From Bacillota bacterium (lineage in GTDB: Bacteria > Bacillota_I > Bacilli_A > RF39 > UBA660): 33,866 nt of DNA. Under the pieces are notes generated by a model that saw nothing but the letters and a program-made list of their open reading frames with translations, did no database searches and was not told the origin of the DNA. The translations under genes and the position numbers were made by a program. Below, one piece after another: positions 1 to 7,557 of this stretch (position 1 is its first letter; each line of letters opens with the position of its first letter). The DNA is taken from the NCBI GenBank assembly GCA_003524085.1, contig DOEC01000015.1, forward strand, positions 1 through 33,866. The letters are read 5' to 3'.

Positions 1-54
1 TACTAAACAAGTCATTAATAGTATTGCATATATCATTCCTTTTTTATTCTTCAT
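1..54 (-). CDS. N-terminus of a membrane or exported protein (partial, runs off the left edge)
   Basis: An ATG at 54 opens a frame that stays open to the window edge and gives MKNKKGMIYAILLMTCLV. This is a basic N-terminus followed by a hydrophobic stretch, typical of a signal peptide or first membrane helix. A strong Shine-Dalgarno run (GGAGGAG) sits about 8 bases upstream, inside the last codons of the XRE regulator gene, so the two are very probably co-transcribed and translationally coupled. XRE regulator plus small membrane protein is a common pairing in Bacillota, but with 18 residues no family can be named. Confidence 0.6.
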   Translation of the reverse strand, partial: MKNKKGMIYAILLMTCLV

Positions 55-59
55 ATACT

Positions 60-302
60 TTACTCCTCCTCAAAAAACTTTTCTATTGGTACATTTAGTA
101 CTTTGCTTATCATATATAAGTTATATATACTTACACCCATGTTGTTGTTATCACTCTCTAAGGCACCTATAAGAGGTGTCTTTGCACCTATCTTTTCAGC
201 AAGATCTTTCTGAGTAAGTTTTTCTTTGTTGTACGCGTTATATAATAGCCTATACTTTCTTACGTTTTTACCAACTAATTTTTTTAACTCTTCATTCGTC
301 AT
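60..302 (-). CDS. XRE-family helix-turn-helix transcriptional regulator
   Basis: A protein of 80 residues. A Cro/C1-type helix-turn-helix fills most of it: KNVRKYR in helix 1, LTQKDLAEKIG as helix 2, then TPLIGALESDN and SIYNLYMISKVLNVPIEKFF as the closing helices. I chose the ATG at 302 rather than an upstream TTG at 329 because GGAGAG lies 5-10 bases before it. It ends in EEE, whose codons supply the ribosome binding site for the next gene at 54. It is a small, stand-alone DNA-binding protein; the target is unknown, though the 18-bp direct repeats at 471-513 upstream are candidate operators (inference). Confidence 0.88.
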   Translation of the reverse strand: MTNEELKKLVGKNVRKYRLLYNAYNKEKLTQKDLAEKIGAKTPLIGALESDNNNMGVSIYNLYMISKVLNVPIEKFFEEE

Positions 303-394
303 ACTCTCTCCTTCTTTTTCACACAACAAAAAATGGGTAGAGTTATTCTATCCATTTAATTACACATGAAAAACAATTAGAATATTTTACTATT

Positions 395-445
395 CTATAT
401 AATACCCCCCCCCATACTAGGTTTTAAAGTATATTTTGTTTCCAT
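395..445 (-). CDS. Possible 16-residue peptide ORF with a G9 tract
   Basis: The ATG at 445 is preceded by AAAGGAG with a 7-base spacer, as good a ribosome binding site as any in the window. It reads METKYTLKPSMGGGII and stops at 395-397. The MGGG part is encoded by a run of nine G (C405-413 on the plus strand). Loss or gain of one G changes the C-terminus: eight G give a 34-residue product, ten G give an 18-residue one ending GGGYYIE. It may be a leader peptide, a phase-variable small protein or the remnant of a frameshifted gene. Evidence is only the SD and start. Confidence 0.4.
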   Translation of the reverse strand: METKYTLKPSMGGGII

Positions 446-470
446 GCTTGTTCTCCTTTATATTTAATAG

Positions 471-488
471 TTGCGAATTAAAATGTAC
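471..488. repeat. 18-bp direct repeat, copy A
   Basis: TTGCGAATTAAAATGTAC on the plus strand. It matches copy B at 496-513 in 16 of 18 positions, in the same orientation, with a 25-bp start-to-start distance. The pair lies just upstream of the Shine-Dalgarno site of the 16-codon ORF and behaves like a tandem operator. Confidence 0.6.
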
Positions 489-495
489 TTTATAT

Positions 496-513
496 TTGCG
501 AATTATTATGTAC
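496..513. repeat. 18-bp direct repeat, copy B
   Basis: TTGCGAATTATTATGTAC on the plus strand, 25 bp after copy A. The only differences are two A-to-T changes in the middle. The spacing is about 2.4 helical turns. Confidence 0.6.
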
Positions 514-546
514 AAATTACTCTCTCTATTACATAATTAATGATAA

Positions 547-574
547 CAAAAAATGCACTATATTTCAAGTACAT
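547..574 (-). terminator. Intrinsic terminator after the 579-1193 gene
   Basis: On the minus strand ATGTACT pairs with AGTGCAT (7 bp with one G-U pair) around an 8-base loop and is followed by six T. It starts 5 bases after the stop codon. Confidence 0.75.
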
Positions 575-578
575 TTAG

Positions 579-1193
579 TTATTTTTTTAAACTTAATTTT
601 TTATCTTCTGTGTTTTTTTCATGTTCAAGTTCTTTTTTTGAGTCTTCTATAAATTCTAGTAGTTCTTGTTTCATTAATTTTAGTTCTCTTAACTCTCTAG
701 TTCTATTTTGTTTAGACATAGTTTTTTCTTCATCTTCTATTACTTTTACAGTCTCTTCTAAAGAATTAATGATATTTCCATATGAATTATCTTTTTCCAC
801 AGTTTGTCTTAACTCACTTAATCTAATAGTATTTTTAATGTGTTCTTCATTCTTGTCATCCATTAATGTCATTATAGTTTTTAAGTCATTACTTCTTTTA
901 TAGTACTTTTCTTCATAGTCAGTCATTCTTCTAGCTACTCCTGATACTTTAAAGAAATCTAACATTTTAGGAAAGCCCATATCTTTGTTAGCAAATAATT
1001 GACCTAACTTAAAAATATTGTACCCTGGTATTAATAAAACACTATTGTCCCCTTGAAGTTTATCTGATAGCTCTTTCATTCTATCTTTTTCAATTATATA
1101 TCCACTATCAAAAACATAAGTTAAAAATTCAAAAGTATACTTAAACATTGCTCCTAATGCAACAGCATAACTACTAATTACAAACACGCACAA
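579..1193 (-). CDS. Uncharacterised protein, hydrophobic N-terminus and C-terminal coiled coil
   Basis: No family recognised. The first 35 or so residues are hydrophobic (VFVISSYAVALGAMF) and could be a membrane anchor. Residues from about 85 to the end are very rich in charged residues with heptad-like spacing (LRQTVEKD, NSLEETVKVIEDEE, LRELKLMKQELLEFI), which predicts a coiled coil. The start is uncertain: the TTG at 1193 has no well-placed Shine-Dalgarno site, although AAGGA lies 16 bases upstream and the frame is open back to about 1236, so a rarer start codon or an N-terminus several residues longer is possible. The yqeY terminator lies directly upstream, so it needs its own promoter, which I could not place. 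Confidence 0.6.
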   Translation of the reverse strand: MCVFVISSYAVALGAMFKYTFEFLTYVFDSGYIIEKDRMKELSDKLQGDNSVLLIPGYNIFKLGQLFANKDMGFPKMLDFFKVSGVARRMTDYEEKYYKRSNDLKTIMTLMDDKNEEHIKNTIRLSELRQTVEKDNSYGNIINSLEETVKVIEDEEKTMSKQNRTRELRELKLMKQELLEFIEDSKKELEHEKNTEDKKLSLKK

Positions 1194-1221
1194 ATAAATT
1201 ATTACAATCTTCCTTATTAAT

Positions 1222-1241
1222 AAAAAAGGTGCCTAAGCACC
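1222..1241 (-). terminator. Intrinsic terminator of rpsU-yqeY
   Basis: GGTGC, loop TTAG, GCACC, then TTTTTT on the minus strand. The hairpin includes the yqeY stop codon. Confidence 0.85.
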
Positions 1242-1682
1242 TAATTTACTATTCACTATTTCACTAACTAACTTAAAGTCAGCTTTTCCTTTTAAAGAAA
1301 CATTAGCTTCTTTCATTATCTTACCCATATCCTTTTTACTTTCAGGCTTAACTAAATCAAAAATTCTATCTATTTCTTTTATAATTTCTTCTTTACTTAA
1401 TTGTTCAGGTAAATAATTACTAATTATTTTAATTTCTCTTTCTAGGTTATCAGCTAAATCATCTCTACCAGCATTTCTAAACTCAGTTATACTCTCTTTA
1501 TGTTGCTTAACTTGCTTACTAGCAACTTCAATTACTAACTCGTCAGTTATTTCAGTTAACTTATTATTAATCTTTTGTAAGTCTATCGCACTTTTTAAAA
1601 GTCTTAAAGTACTTAAAGTATCTTTATCATGACTCTTCATTGCGTCCATCATATCTTTACTTAATTTATTATATAGCTCCAT
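1233..1682 (-). CDS. yqeY: GatB/YqeY-domain protein
   Basis: A protein of 149 residues, the usual length for YqeY. It has the family features: an N-terminal MKSHDKDTLSTLRLLKSAI helix, the central VASKQVKQHKESITEF segment, DLADNLEREIKIISNYLPEQLS, and the C-terminal MGKIMKEANVSLKGKADFKLVSEIVNSKL. The domain is shared with the tail of the GatB subunit of the tRNA amidotransferase, where it touches tRNA; the role of free YqeY is not settled. It follows rpsU by 11 bases and has its own site AAGGAG before the ATG. The rpsU-yqeY order is the same as in Bacillus. Confidence 0.95.
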   Translation of the reverse strand: MELYNKLSKDMMDAMKSHDKDTLSTLRLLKSAIDLQKINNKLTEITDELVIEVASKQVKQHKESITEFRNAGRDDLADNLEREIKIISNYLPEQLSKEEIIKEIDRIFDLVKPESKKDMGKIMKEANVSLKGKADFKLVSEIVNSKLGA

Positions 1683-1693
1683 GATATCACTCC

Positions 1694-1888
1694 TTACATA
1701 TTATGCTTTCTATTATTTCTTCTAGCATTCTTAATAGCTTCTTTTTTAGCTTCTCTTCTTACTACACCTGGTTTTGAGTATTCTTTTCTTTTTTTCATTT
1801 CAGAAGGGACTCCACTTCTTTGAACTTTAAGTTTAAATCTTTTTAAAGCGTATTCAATATTTCCATTCTTAACTTCAACTCTTGTCAT
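1694..1888 (-). CDS. rpsU: 30S ribosomal protein S21
   Basis: A protein of 64 residues. MTRVEVKNGNIEYALKRFKLKVQRSGVPSE followed by a strongly basic tail ending NARRNNRKHNM is the S21 signature. S21 binds near the 3' end of 16S rRNA on the small-subunit platform. I chose the ATG at 1888 because GGGAGGG stands 5-11 bases upstream and the protein then begins exactly where S21 proteins do; an ORF extended to 1909 would add seven residues encoded by the Shine-Dalgarno region. A near-consensus promoter lies directly upstream. Confidence 0.97.
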   Translation of the reverse strand: MTRVEVKNGNIEYALKRFKLKVQRSGVPSEMKKRKEYSKPGVVRREAKKEAIKNARRNNRKHNM

Positions 1889-1917
1889 TTCTTTCCCTCC
1901 CTTCATCACTACGACAA

Positions 1918-1946
1918 ATTATACCACTTTTTCCGACCCTTTTCAA
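1918..1946 (-). promoter_or_regulatory. Sigma-70-type promoter for rpsU-yqeY
   Basis: Minus strand: TTGAAA (1941-1946), 17-bp spacer, TATAAT (1918-1923), with TG one base before the -10 (extended -10). Transcription should start near 1911, giving a leader of about 20 bases. Confidence 0.85.
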
Positions 1947-2024
1947 CACTTTACACAACTTTTTTAATTTTGTACCATATTAATTACACATTTACAAAAA
2001 TATTGTCTAATACTTGATGTAAAC

Positions 2025-2053
2025 ATGACTTTTATCTTAATATATGGTACAAT
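2025..2053 (+). promoter_or_regulatory. Promoter for recU-ponA
   Basis: ATGACT (2025-2030), 17-bp spacer, TACAAT (2048-2053). The predicted start near 2060 leaves a very short leader in front of GAGGTG and the ATG at 2071. It diverges from the rpsU promoter about 80 bp away. Confidence 0.6.
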
Positions 2054-2070
2054 GTATATGAGGTGTTTTT

Positions 2071-2628
2071 ATGCCTATCAAAAACAAGAGTTATGCAAAT
2101 CGAGGTATGTTTTTAGAGCATATTATTAATGATACTAATACATACTACCTGAGTAAAGACAAAGCAGTTATCTATAAAAAGCCTACTCCAATTAAAGTAT
2201 TAAATGTTAAATTTAGAACAGCAAAAACTACTTTAATTGATAAAGCTGTATTTAGTGAAACATCTACACTTGACTATAACGGTATATATAAAGGAAAATA
2301 TATTGAGTTTGATGCCAAAGAATGTAAAAGTACTACTAGTTTCCCACTTAATAATATTAAAAAGCATCAAATAACACATATATCCAACATAATAAAACAT
2401 GGTGGGATTGTTTTCCTAATAATATTTATGAATAATAATTTTTATTTATTTAAAGGTAGCAGTTTATTAGAGTTTATAAATAATACTGAAAGAAAAAGTA
2501 TACCTTTTGATTATATAAAGGAAAATGCTTATATAATAAAGGAAGGCTACATGCCTAGAATTGACTACTTAACTGTAGTAGATAATGTATATTTAAAGGA
2601 GGGAGATTATGACATCTCTAAAAAGTAA
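2071..2628 (+). CDS. recU: Holliday junction resolvase RecU
   Basis: A protein of 185 residues of the RecU family, the Bacillota resolvase that cuts four-way junctions during recombination repair and chromosome segregation. Visible motifs: YANRGMFLEHIIN at the N-terminus, the nuclease core with D90 region (LDYNGIYKGKYIEFDAKECKS: acidic residues followed by E-x-K), FPLNNIKKHQ, and HGGIVFLIIFM. It is somewhat shorter than the roughly 200 residues of Bacillus RecU. The ATG has GAGGTG five bases upstream. The 3' end overlaps the start of the PBP gene by 20 bases, the same recU-ponA arrangement as in Bacillus. Confidence 0.95.
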   Translation: MPIKNKSYANRGMFLEHIINDTNTYYLSKDKAVIYKKPTPIKVLNVKFRTAKTTLIDKAVFSETSTLDYNGIYKGKYIEFDAKECKSTTSFPLNNIKKHQITHISNIIKHGGIVFLIIFMNNNFYLFKGSSLLEFINNTERKSIPFDYIKENAYIIKEGYMPRIDYLTVVDNVYLKEGDYDISKK

Positions 2629-5449
2629 ATTAAATTTTAATAAGTTAAGAAACAAAAAAGATAAAATAAAGAATAGACTAAAAAGAAAAGATAAACCACC
2701 TAAAGAGGCTAAAACAAAAAAAACAAAAAACAAGAAAGTTATTTGGTATAGAGTACTTACTATCATAACTGGGCTTGCAATTCTTGCTTTTGTAGCAGTC
2801 ATATTATTTGCAGCGTACATAGTTATAAGTGCGCCTGAGTTTACAGAAGAAAAACTGTTTAATAAAGATTCTACTGTAATATATTATGGAACTGACAACA
2901 AAGTGCTTACTACACTAGGAATGAGTGCAGGTAACGGAGAAATTGAAAACAGAGTTAAAGTAGATTACGACGAACTACCAGAAGTCTTAATAGACGCGGT
3001 TGTGGCAACTGAAGACTCTAGGTTCTTCCAACATAATGGTGTAGACTTAGCAAGATTTATAAAAGCAAGCTTGGGACAATTAGTTGGACAGTCTGGTGCA
3101 GGTGGTGCTTCTACTTTAACAATGCAAGTAAGTAAAAACGCTTTAACAGATACTACAAGCACTGGTATTAAAGGTATAGTAAGAAAGTTTACTGACATAT
3201 ACTTATCAGTATTTAAAATAGAAAAAAAATACACTAAACAAGATATAATAGCATTATATTTAAACAGTGAATTCTTAGGAAATCATTCATTTGGTGTTGA
3301 AAAAGCAAGTCAAACATATTTTGGAAAAAGCGTTAAAGATTTAACTTTACCAGAAGCTGCACTTATTGCAGGGCTATTTCAAGCACCATCTGCGTATGAT
3401 CCATTTAACTATCCAGAAGAAGCAGAAGCTAGACGTAATCAAGTATTAAACTTAATGGTAAGACATGGTTATATTTCAGAAAATGAAGCAAGTATTGCTA
3501 AACAAATTCATGTTAAAGACATGATTATAGAAAGAAAAAGCTATATTAGTGAATATCAAGGATACATTGATACAGTAATTCAAGAAGTAAAAGATAAATA
3601 TAAAGTTGACCCATATAAAGTTCCACTAGAAATATACACATATTTTGACCCAGATAGACAAAACGTAGTAAATAGCATATACGATGGGTCGAGTGGATAT
3701 GAATTTAAAGATGAAAAAGTCCAACTTGGTATGGTCGTGTTAAATAACAGTGACGGAACAATGGTTGCAGTTGGTTCAAGAAGAAATCATGACGGAGAAA
3801 TGCAATTTAACTATGCAACTAGTATAAATAGACACCCAGGTTCAATAATTAAACCAATACTAGACTATGGTCCAGCAATAGAATACTTAAACTGGAATAC
3901 ATACACTCCCCTATTTGATGAAGAGACACCATATAATAAAGGTGGAGTTATCAAAAACTGGAATGGTAAATATGATGGACTAGTAACACTTAAAACTGGT
4001 CTATCAAAAAGTTTAAACACAACAGCTCTTCAAGCATTCCACGCGACTACTAATGATCAAAAATGGAAGTTTTCCACTTCTTTAGGTGTGACACCAGGAA
4101 ATAGTGATGGTAAAATCTTTGAGTCTGCTTCAATAGGAGCGTTTGAAGGAACTAATCCTAAACAAATGGCTGGGGCATATGCCGCATTTGCAAATGGTGG
4201 ATACTACACAGAACCTCACTCAGTAAAGAGTATTAAATACATTGAAAGTGGAGAGACTGAAGAAATAAAATATACTAAAACAAGAGTTATGAAAGAAACA
4301 ACAGCTTACTTAATTACAAATGTACTATTTAATGTTACCCCTTACGCTTCAACTGTAAGAGGAACACAAGTAGCTACTAAAACTGGTACATCTAGTTATG
4401 ATGAATCACGTTTAAGACAAGAAGGAATAAGCTTAGATGCAATACAAGACTCATGGGTAGTAACTTATAACCCAGACTATACTATAGCTTTTTGGAATGC
4501 ATATGATGAGTTAGATAAAGAATACTACTATAAAATGTATCAGTCAACTAACCATAGAAATAAAATACAGTCAATTGTAACTAAAAAGATATTCAACACA
4601 GGAAGTAAATTCACTATACCTAAAGGACTTGTACAAAGAAAAGTTGAATTAGAAACTATACCAGCAAGACTAGCAAGCGAATATACTCCAGAAAAGTTAA
4701 AAGAAACACACTACTTTATCGCAGGAACTGAACCTACTGAAACTAGTACAAGATTTAGTAAACTAAGTGATGTAACAGACTTAAAAGTAATTGAAACTGG
4801 TACAAGTGCTAGACTTAGTTGGACAGGTATATCAGTACCACAAGCAGTAGATACAACATATTTAACAGATTACTTCAATACTAACTTTAATTCATGGGCA
4901 GAAAAGAACTACAATTTAAGACTAGAATACAATAAAGCAAACATCGGTGAATTTGGTTACGATATATATTTACAAAGCGGTAATAATCTAAATTATGTAG
5001 GTACTACTAAAGATACAACATACACTATTAATAATACTACTAATTATGACTCAGTTGTTGTAAAAAGTGCATACAGTATATTTAAAGCTAATCAAAGCAA
5101 CGGTACAAGCGAAACACTAAAAGGTTCAACTACTGAATTTAATATAGAACTAGAAGCAGTAAGCACACCAAACGGAAACTATGTACACCCTACTTATAAA
5201 GTTGGAGACACTATTCCTGATATGGGGCTTAAAACAATAAAGTTCTTAATAGACAAAAAAGATGCTACTGATACTTTATCAGGTAGTGACATAAAATACG
5301 AAATAAAAGACTGTACAACAACTTGTACTAAAGTAGATAAAATAGATAGTTCTAAAGTAAGCGAATACGAAATAACTTACTCAGTAAACTATCTTGGAAG
5401 TATTCATACAGAAATAAGATATGTTCACATAAAAGGAGACTCAGAATAA
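2609..5449 (+). CDS. ponA: Class A penicillin-binding protein (PBP1A family)
   Basis: A bifunctional peptidoglycan synthase of 946 residues: it polymerises lipid II and cross-links the strands at the outer face of the membrane. Order: a lysine-rich cytoplasmic tail (1-44), one membrane helix (about 46-72), the GT51 glycosyltransferase with EDSRFFQHNG (135-144) and GGASTLTMQ (165-173), then the transpeptidase with SIIK (412-415, catalytic Ser412), SLN (468-470) and KTG (591-593). After about residue 690 comes an extension of some 250 residues rich in Thr/Ser/Asn, resembling fibronectin-III or Ig-like modules (for example VIETGTSARLSWTG). The site AAGGAGG precedes the ATG. The stop codon lies in the loop of its terminator. 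Confidence 0.96.
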   Translation: MTSLKSKLNFNKLRNKKDKIKNRLKRKDKPPKEAKTKKTKNKKVIWYRVLTIITGLAILAFVAVILFAAYIVISAPEFTEEKLFNKDSTVIYYGTDNKVLTTLGMSAGNGEIENRVKVDYDELPEVLIDAVVATEDSRFFQHNGVDLARFIKASLGQLVGQSGAGGASTLTMQVSKNALTDTTSTGIKGIVRKFTDIYLSVFKIEKKYTKQDIIALYLNSEFLGNHSFGVEKASQTYFGKSVKDLTLPEAALIAGLFQAPSAYDPFNYPEEAEARRNQVLNLMVRHGYISENEASIAKQIHVKDMIIERKSYISEYQGYIDTVIQEVKDKYKVDPYKVPLEIYTYFDPDRQNVVNSIYDGSSGYEFKDEKVQLGMVVLNNSDGTMVAVGSRRNHDGEMQFNYATSINRHPGSIIKPILDYGPAIEYLNWNTYTPLFDEETPYNKGGVIKNWNGKYDGLVTLKTGLSKSLNTTALQAFHATTNDQKWKFSTSLGVTPGNSDGKIFESASIGAFEGTNPKQMAGAYAAFANGGYYTEPHSVKSIKYIESGETEEIKYTKTRVMKETTAYLITNVLFNVTPYASTVRGTQVATKTGTSSYDESRLRQEGISLDAIQDSWVVTYNPDYTIAFWNAYDELDKEYYYKMYQSTNHRNKIQSIVTKKIFNTGSKFTIPKGLVQRKVELETIPARLASEYTPEKLKETHYFIAGTEPTETSTRFSKLSDVTDLKVIETGTSARLSWTGISVPQAVDTTYLTDYFNTNFNSWAEKNYNLRLEYNKANIGEFGYDIYLQSGNNLNYVGTTKDTTYTINNTTNYDSVVVKSAYSIFKANQSNGTSETLKGSTTEFNIELEAVSTPNGNYVHPTYKVGDTIPDMGLKTIKFLIDKKDATDTLSGSDIKYEIKDCTTTCTKVDKIDSSKVSEYEITYSVNYLGSIHTEIRYVHIKGDSE

Positions 5450-5464
5450 GTCTCCTTTTTTATT
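5435..5464 (+). terminator. Intrinsic terminator of recU-ponA, possibly bidirectional
   Basis: GGAGAC (5435-5440) pairs with GTCTCC (5450-5455), followed by TTTTTTATTTT. The ponA stop codon is in the loop. Four T follow on the minus strand, so it may also stop transcripts from the converging lipoprotein gene, which ends at 5460. Confidence 0.85.
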
Positions 5465-6440
5465 TTGTCAAAGCTACTGTACTAGTAGAACTTGCTATCT
5501 CAAGCATTTCATTACTACTTAAACTTTCTCCAATAATATAATATTCTTTTCCGTTATTAGACCAATTTAAACTAGTATTAGTCATTACACCAAGAATATT
5601 ACCATATTGCACTACTTCTCCACTTACTAAAGTTGTTTCATGCTCTTTATTAGTACTAGCTTCTTCAATTAATATAAATGGTTTGCTACCAGTATAAGAA
5701 AGAATTACTCTCTCACTATCATCTTTAGTTATAACTTCTTCTGTTGAATACTTAGTACCGCTAGGTAAATACATTGGATATATAACACTATCTAAAGTAC
5801 TTGAAGTAGGTTTATCAGTACTACTCTCTTTAATGCTACTTGATAAAGCAAAATAGTTTTTATCATACTTAGTTTTAACATCTATCTTACTTATAACAGT
5901 ACTAATCATTACAGTACCACTACTATTTTTTACAACTACCTTAGTAGGTAAATAATCACTTCCTAAAGTAATCTCTTCATTCTTTAAATCGCTATTATTT
6001 GGATAATTAACTTTACTTATAATAGTATACTTATCTTTATTAATAGAAACGCTTCTATCCGCATCATTACTAATATCTTTCAAAATAGCTTCTAATATAT
6101 AACTTTGACTACTATTAGTAGGCCATTCACTTTGGAATTTAAAGCTCTTATTAATACTAGGTGTCACAATAAATACACCTTCTTCATTTTTTAGTATTAC
6201 TTGTTCATGCTTATTCTCCTTATTTATAAGAGATACTTTATAATAATTTCCTTTCTTATATGTAACATCTACTTCATAATTATACTTATCTTCATTATTA
6301 GCTATTTGCATTTCTCCAATTAAGTGATAATTCTCTAAAGAGTTTACTTTATTTTCAAACTCCTTAATTACATCTTCACTTTTCTTACCACATCCAGTTA
6401 ATATTAATAATGTAGATAATACTACTAAAAACTTTTTCAA
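5460..6440 (-). CDS. LolA/GerS-like lipoprotein
   Basis: A protein of 326 residues with a lipoprotein signal: MKKFLVVLSTLLILTGC, Cys17 as the lipid-modified residue. The body follows the pattern of Bacillota 'outer membrane lipoprotein-sorting' proteins related to LolA/RseB and clostridial GerS: NSLENYHLIGEMQIANNEDKYNYEVDVTYKKGNYYKVSL, then strands ending in LGSDYLPTKVVVKNSSG and a KYDKNYFAL segment. A last domain of about 100 residues (YPMYLPSGTKYSTEEVI... ILSYTGSKPFILIEE) recalls DUF4367-type modules. It should sit on the outer face of the membrane; the ligand is unknown. The start is TTG, supported by GGAGGG six bases upstream. It converges on ponA. Confidence 0.75.
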   Translation of the reverse strand: MKKFLVVLSTLLILTGCGKKSEDVIKEFENKVNSLENYHLIGEMQIANNEDKYNYEVDVTYKKGNYYKVSLINKENKHEQVILKNEEGVFIVTPSINKSFKFQSEWPTNSSQSYILEAILKDISNDADRSVSINKDKYTIISKVNYPNNSDLKNEEITLGSDYLPTKVVVKNSSGTVMISTVISKIDVKTKYDKNYFALSSSIKESSTDKPTSSTLDSVIYPMYLPSGTKYSTEEVITKDDSERVILSYTGSKPFILIEEASTNKEHETTLVSGEVVQYGNILGVMTNTSLNWSNNGKEYYIIGESLSSNEMLEIASSTSTVALTK

Positions 6441-6547
6441 AATAACCCTCCTTTAATTATTTACATTAAATTATATTTAATTAAAACTATCTTATGTATA
6501 AATAAATAAAATTTGATTAAACTAGTAGTATAAGGAGGAAAACAGAA

Positions 6548-6754
6548 ATGCAAACATTACAGAAAATATGTCTAGGTCTAACAATTGTAGGAGCAATAAA
6601 CTGGGGTCTAGTTGGCTTATTTAACTTTAACTTAGTTGAAGCTATATTCGGAGTAGATGCATTACTTACTAAAGTAATTTATTCATTTGTAGGTCTTGCT
6701 GGTATAATAAACATTGGGTTATTACTTACTCCATTTGAAAAAGATGCAAAATAA
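6548..6754 (+). CDS. DUF378 family small membrane protein
   Basis: A protein of 68 residues with two membrane helices: KICLGLTIVGAINWGLVGLF and LTKVIYSFVGLAGIINIGLLL. The INWGLVG...NLVEAIFG motif identifies the DUF378 (YuzA-like) family, whose function is not known. It has AAGGAGG eleven bases before the ATG and ends at a terminator. It is the only plus-strand gene between ponA and the flippase gene. Confidence 0.9.
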   Translation: MQTLQKICLGLTIVGAINWGLVGLFNFNLVEAIFGVDALLTKVIYSFVGLAGIINIGLLLTPFEKDAK

Positions 6755-6857
6755 AAACACATCATTGATGTGCTTTTTTTGTATTTTCATTCGGGATAAT
6801 TTATTACTCGCACCATCCGGGAGCGAGAAACATTTATTATTTCACACTTTCAAGTGC
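6752..6857 (-). ncRNA. Probable small non-coding RNA
   Basis: A very good minus-strand promoter (6864-6892) and a terminator (hairpin 6758-6772, with T-rich DNA on this side too) enclose about 105 bases with no usable ORF. The predicted RNA begins with a small hairpin CACT-UGAA-AGUG, then a stem CUCGC/GCGAG (6807-6827) with an 11-base loop, and ends with the CACAUCA/UGAUGUG hairpin. GGAU in the loop could pair with AUCC downstream (near 6793). The region around the stem is much richer in G+C than its surroundings. It does not match SRP RNA, 6S, tmRNA, T-box or a riboswitch I recognise. Its 3' end is antisense to the end of the DUF378 gene. Confidence 0.5.
6758..6780 (+). terminator. Terminator of the DUF378 gene, shared with the minus-strand small RNA
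   Basis: CACATC, ATT, GATGTG, then C and seven T on the plus strand. On the minus strand the same hairpin is followed by TTTTTATTTT, so it probably works in both directions. Confidence 0.85.
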
Positions 6858-6863
6858 AATAAT

Positions 6864-6892
6864 AATATACCATTTTTAACTATAAAAGTCAA
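6864..6892 (-). promoter_or_regulatory. Strong promoter of the putative small RNA
   Basis: TTGACT (6887-6892), 17-bp spacer, TATATT (6864-6869) on the minus strand. No gene begins downstream before the terminator at 6758. The rest of 6893-7055 holds only an unexplained inverted repeat (ATAGTC at 6973, GACTAT at 6992) without a T run. Confidence 0.7.
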
Positions 6893-7055
6893 GCATGGCT
6901 TTTCAATATTATTATATGCAATTTTATAAATATTATGTACTGTAATCTATTAGTTAGTATCTACTATACTTCATAGTCTCTTCTTCTATTTGACTATCTA
7001 TGTATTCTTAAACTTATTAATAACTTTATATTCACATTTCATAATCATTTTTTCT

Positions 7056-7556
7056 TTAACGTTTCCATAATTTTAATACATTTCTATTTTCTAAAGTATC
7101 TACTTCTTCTAAACATTCCCTATTTTCTTTAGCTACTTCTAATTTTTCTTCATTAACCCTACTTAAGCTTTCTTCCATTTCCATCTCTTCTATTAAGCTA
7201 ACATTTATCTTTTCTATTAATGCACGAGTTTGTATTGCTTTATTTCTTAACTCTTTATTTTCTCTTTTAACTTTAACTAACAATTTTATTGCTTCATATA
7301 TCTCCATAACACTATAAGACATAATATATGACCCAGTTATTAAAAACGGAACGCCTAATATATACAAACTAGGAACAAACTTTACTATTAAAAATGCAGG
7401 TACTACACTAACTAAAGTTATTAATACTGTAAATAATGAACATCTAAAACTTTCTCTTAGTTTTAGTTCATTATCCACTATCTTTTCAGTCAATTTAGCT
7501 ACTTCTATTTTCTTATTCTTAAGTCTATTTTGAAGCCTATATATCTTATTATTCAT
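7056..7556 (-). CDS. Uncharacterised protein: coiled coil, two membrane helices, coiled coil
   Basis: A protein of 166 residues. A basic amphipathic N-terminal helix (NKIYRLQNRLKNKKIEVAKL), two membrane helices around 38-58 (LFTVLITLVSVVPAFLIV) and 63-82 (SLYILGVPFLITGSYIMSY), then a long charged helix (VKRENKELRNKAIQTRAL... EEMEMEESLSRVNEEKLEVA) that predicts a coiled coil. It starts one base after the preceding gene's stop, and that gene encodes a protein of the same plan. No family recognised; the hairpin shape suggests a membrane-bound oligomer with both ends in the cytoplasm (inference). No clear terminator follows. Confidence 0.7.
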   Translation of the reverse strand: MNNKIYRLQNRLKNKKIEVAKLTEKIVDNELKLRESFRCSLFTVLITLVSVVPAFLIVKFVPSLYILGVPFLITGSYIMSYSVMEIYEAIKLLVKVKRENKELRNKAIQTRALIEKINVSLIEEMEMEESLSRVNEEKLEVAKENRECLEEVDTLENRNVLKLWKR

Positions 7557-7557
7557 A

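Noticed and set aside
553..903. Plus-strand ORF of 116 codons
   Set aside because: It is the antisense shadow of the 579-1193 gene, rich in F, S and L, without a ribosome binding site. The same holds for the other plus-strand ORFs opposite real genes.
6781..6857. Known riboswitch, T-box or SRP RNA
   Set aside because: The conserved core motifs of these RNAs are absent, and no gene follows in the direction of transcription before the terminator.
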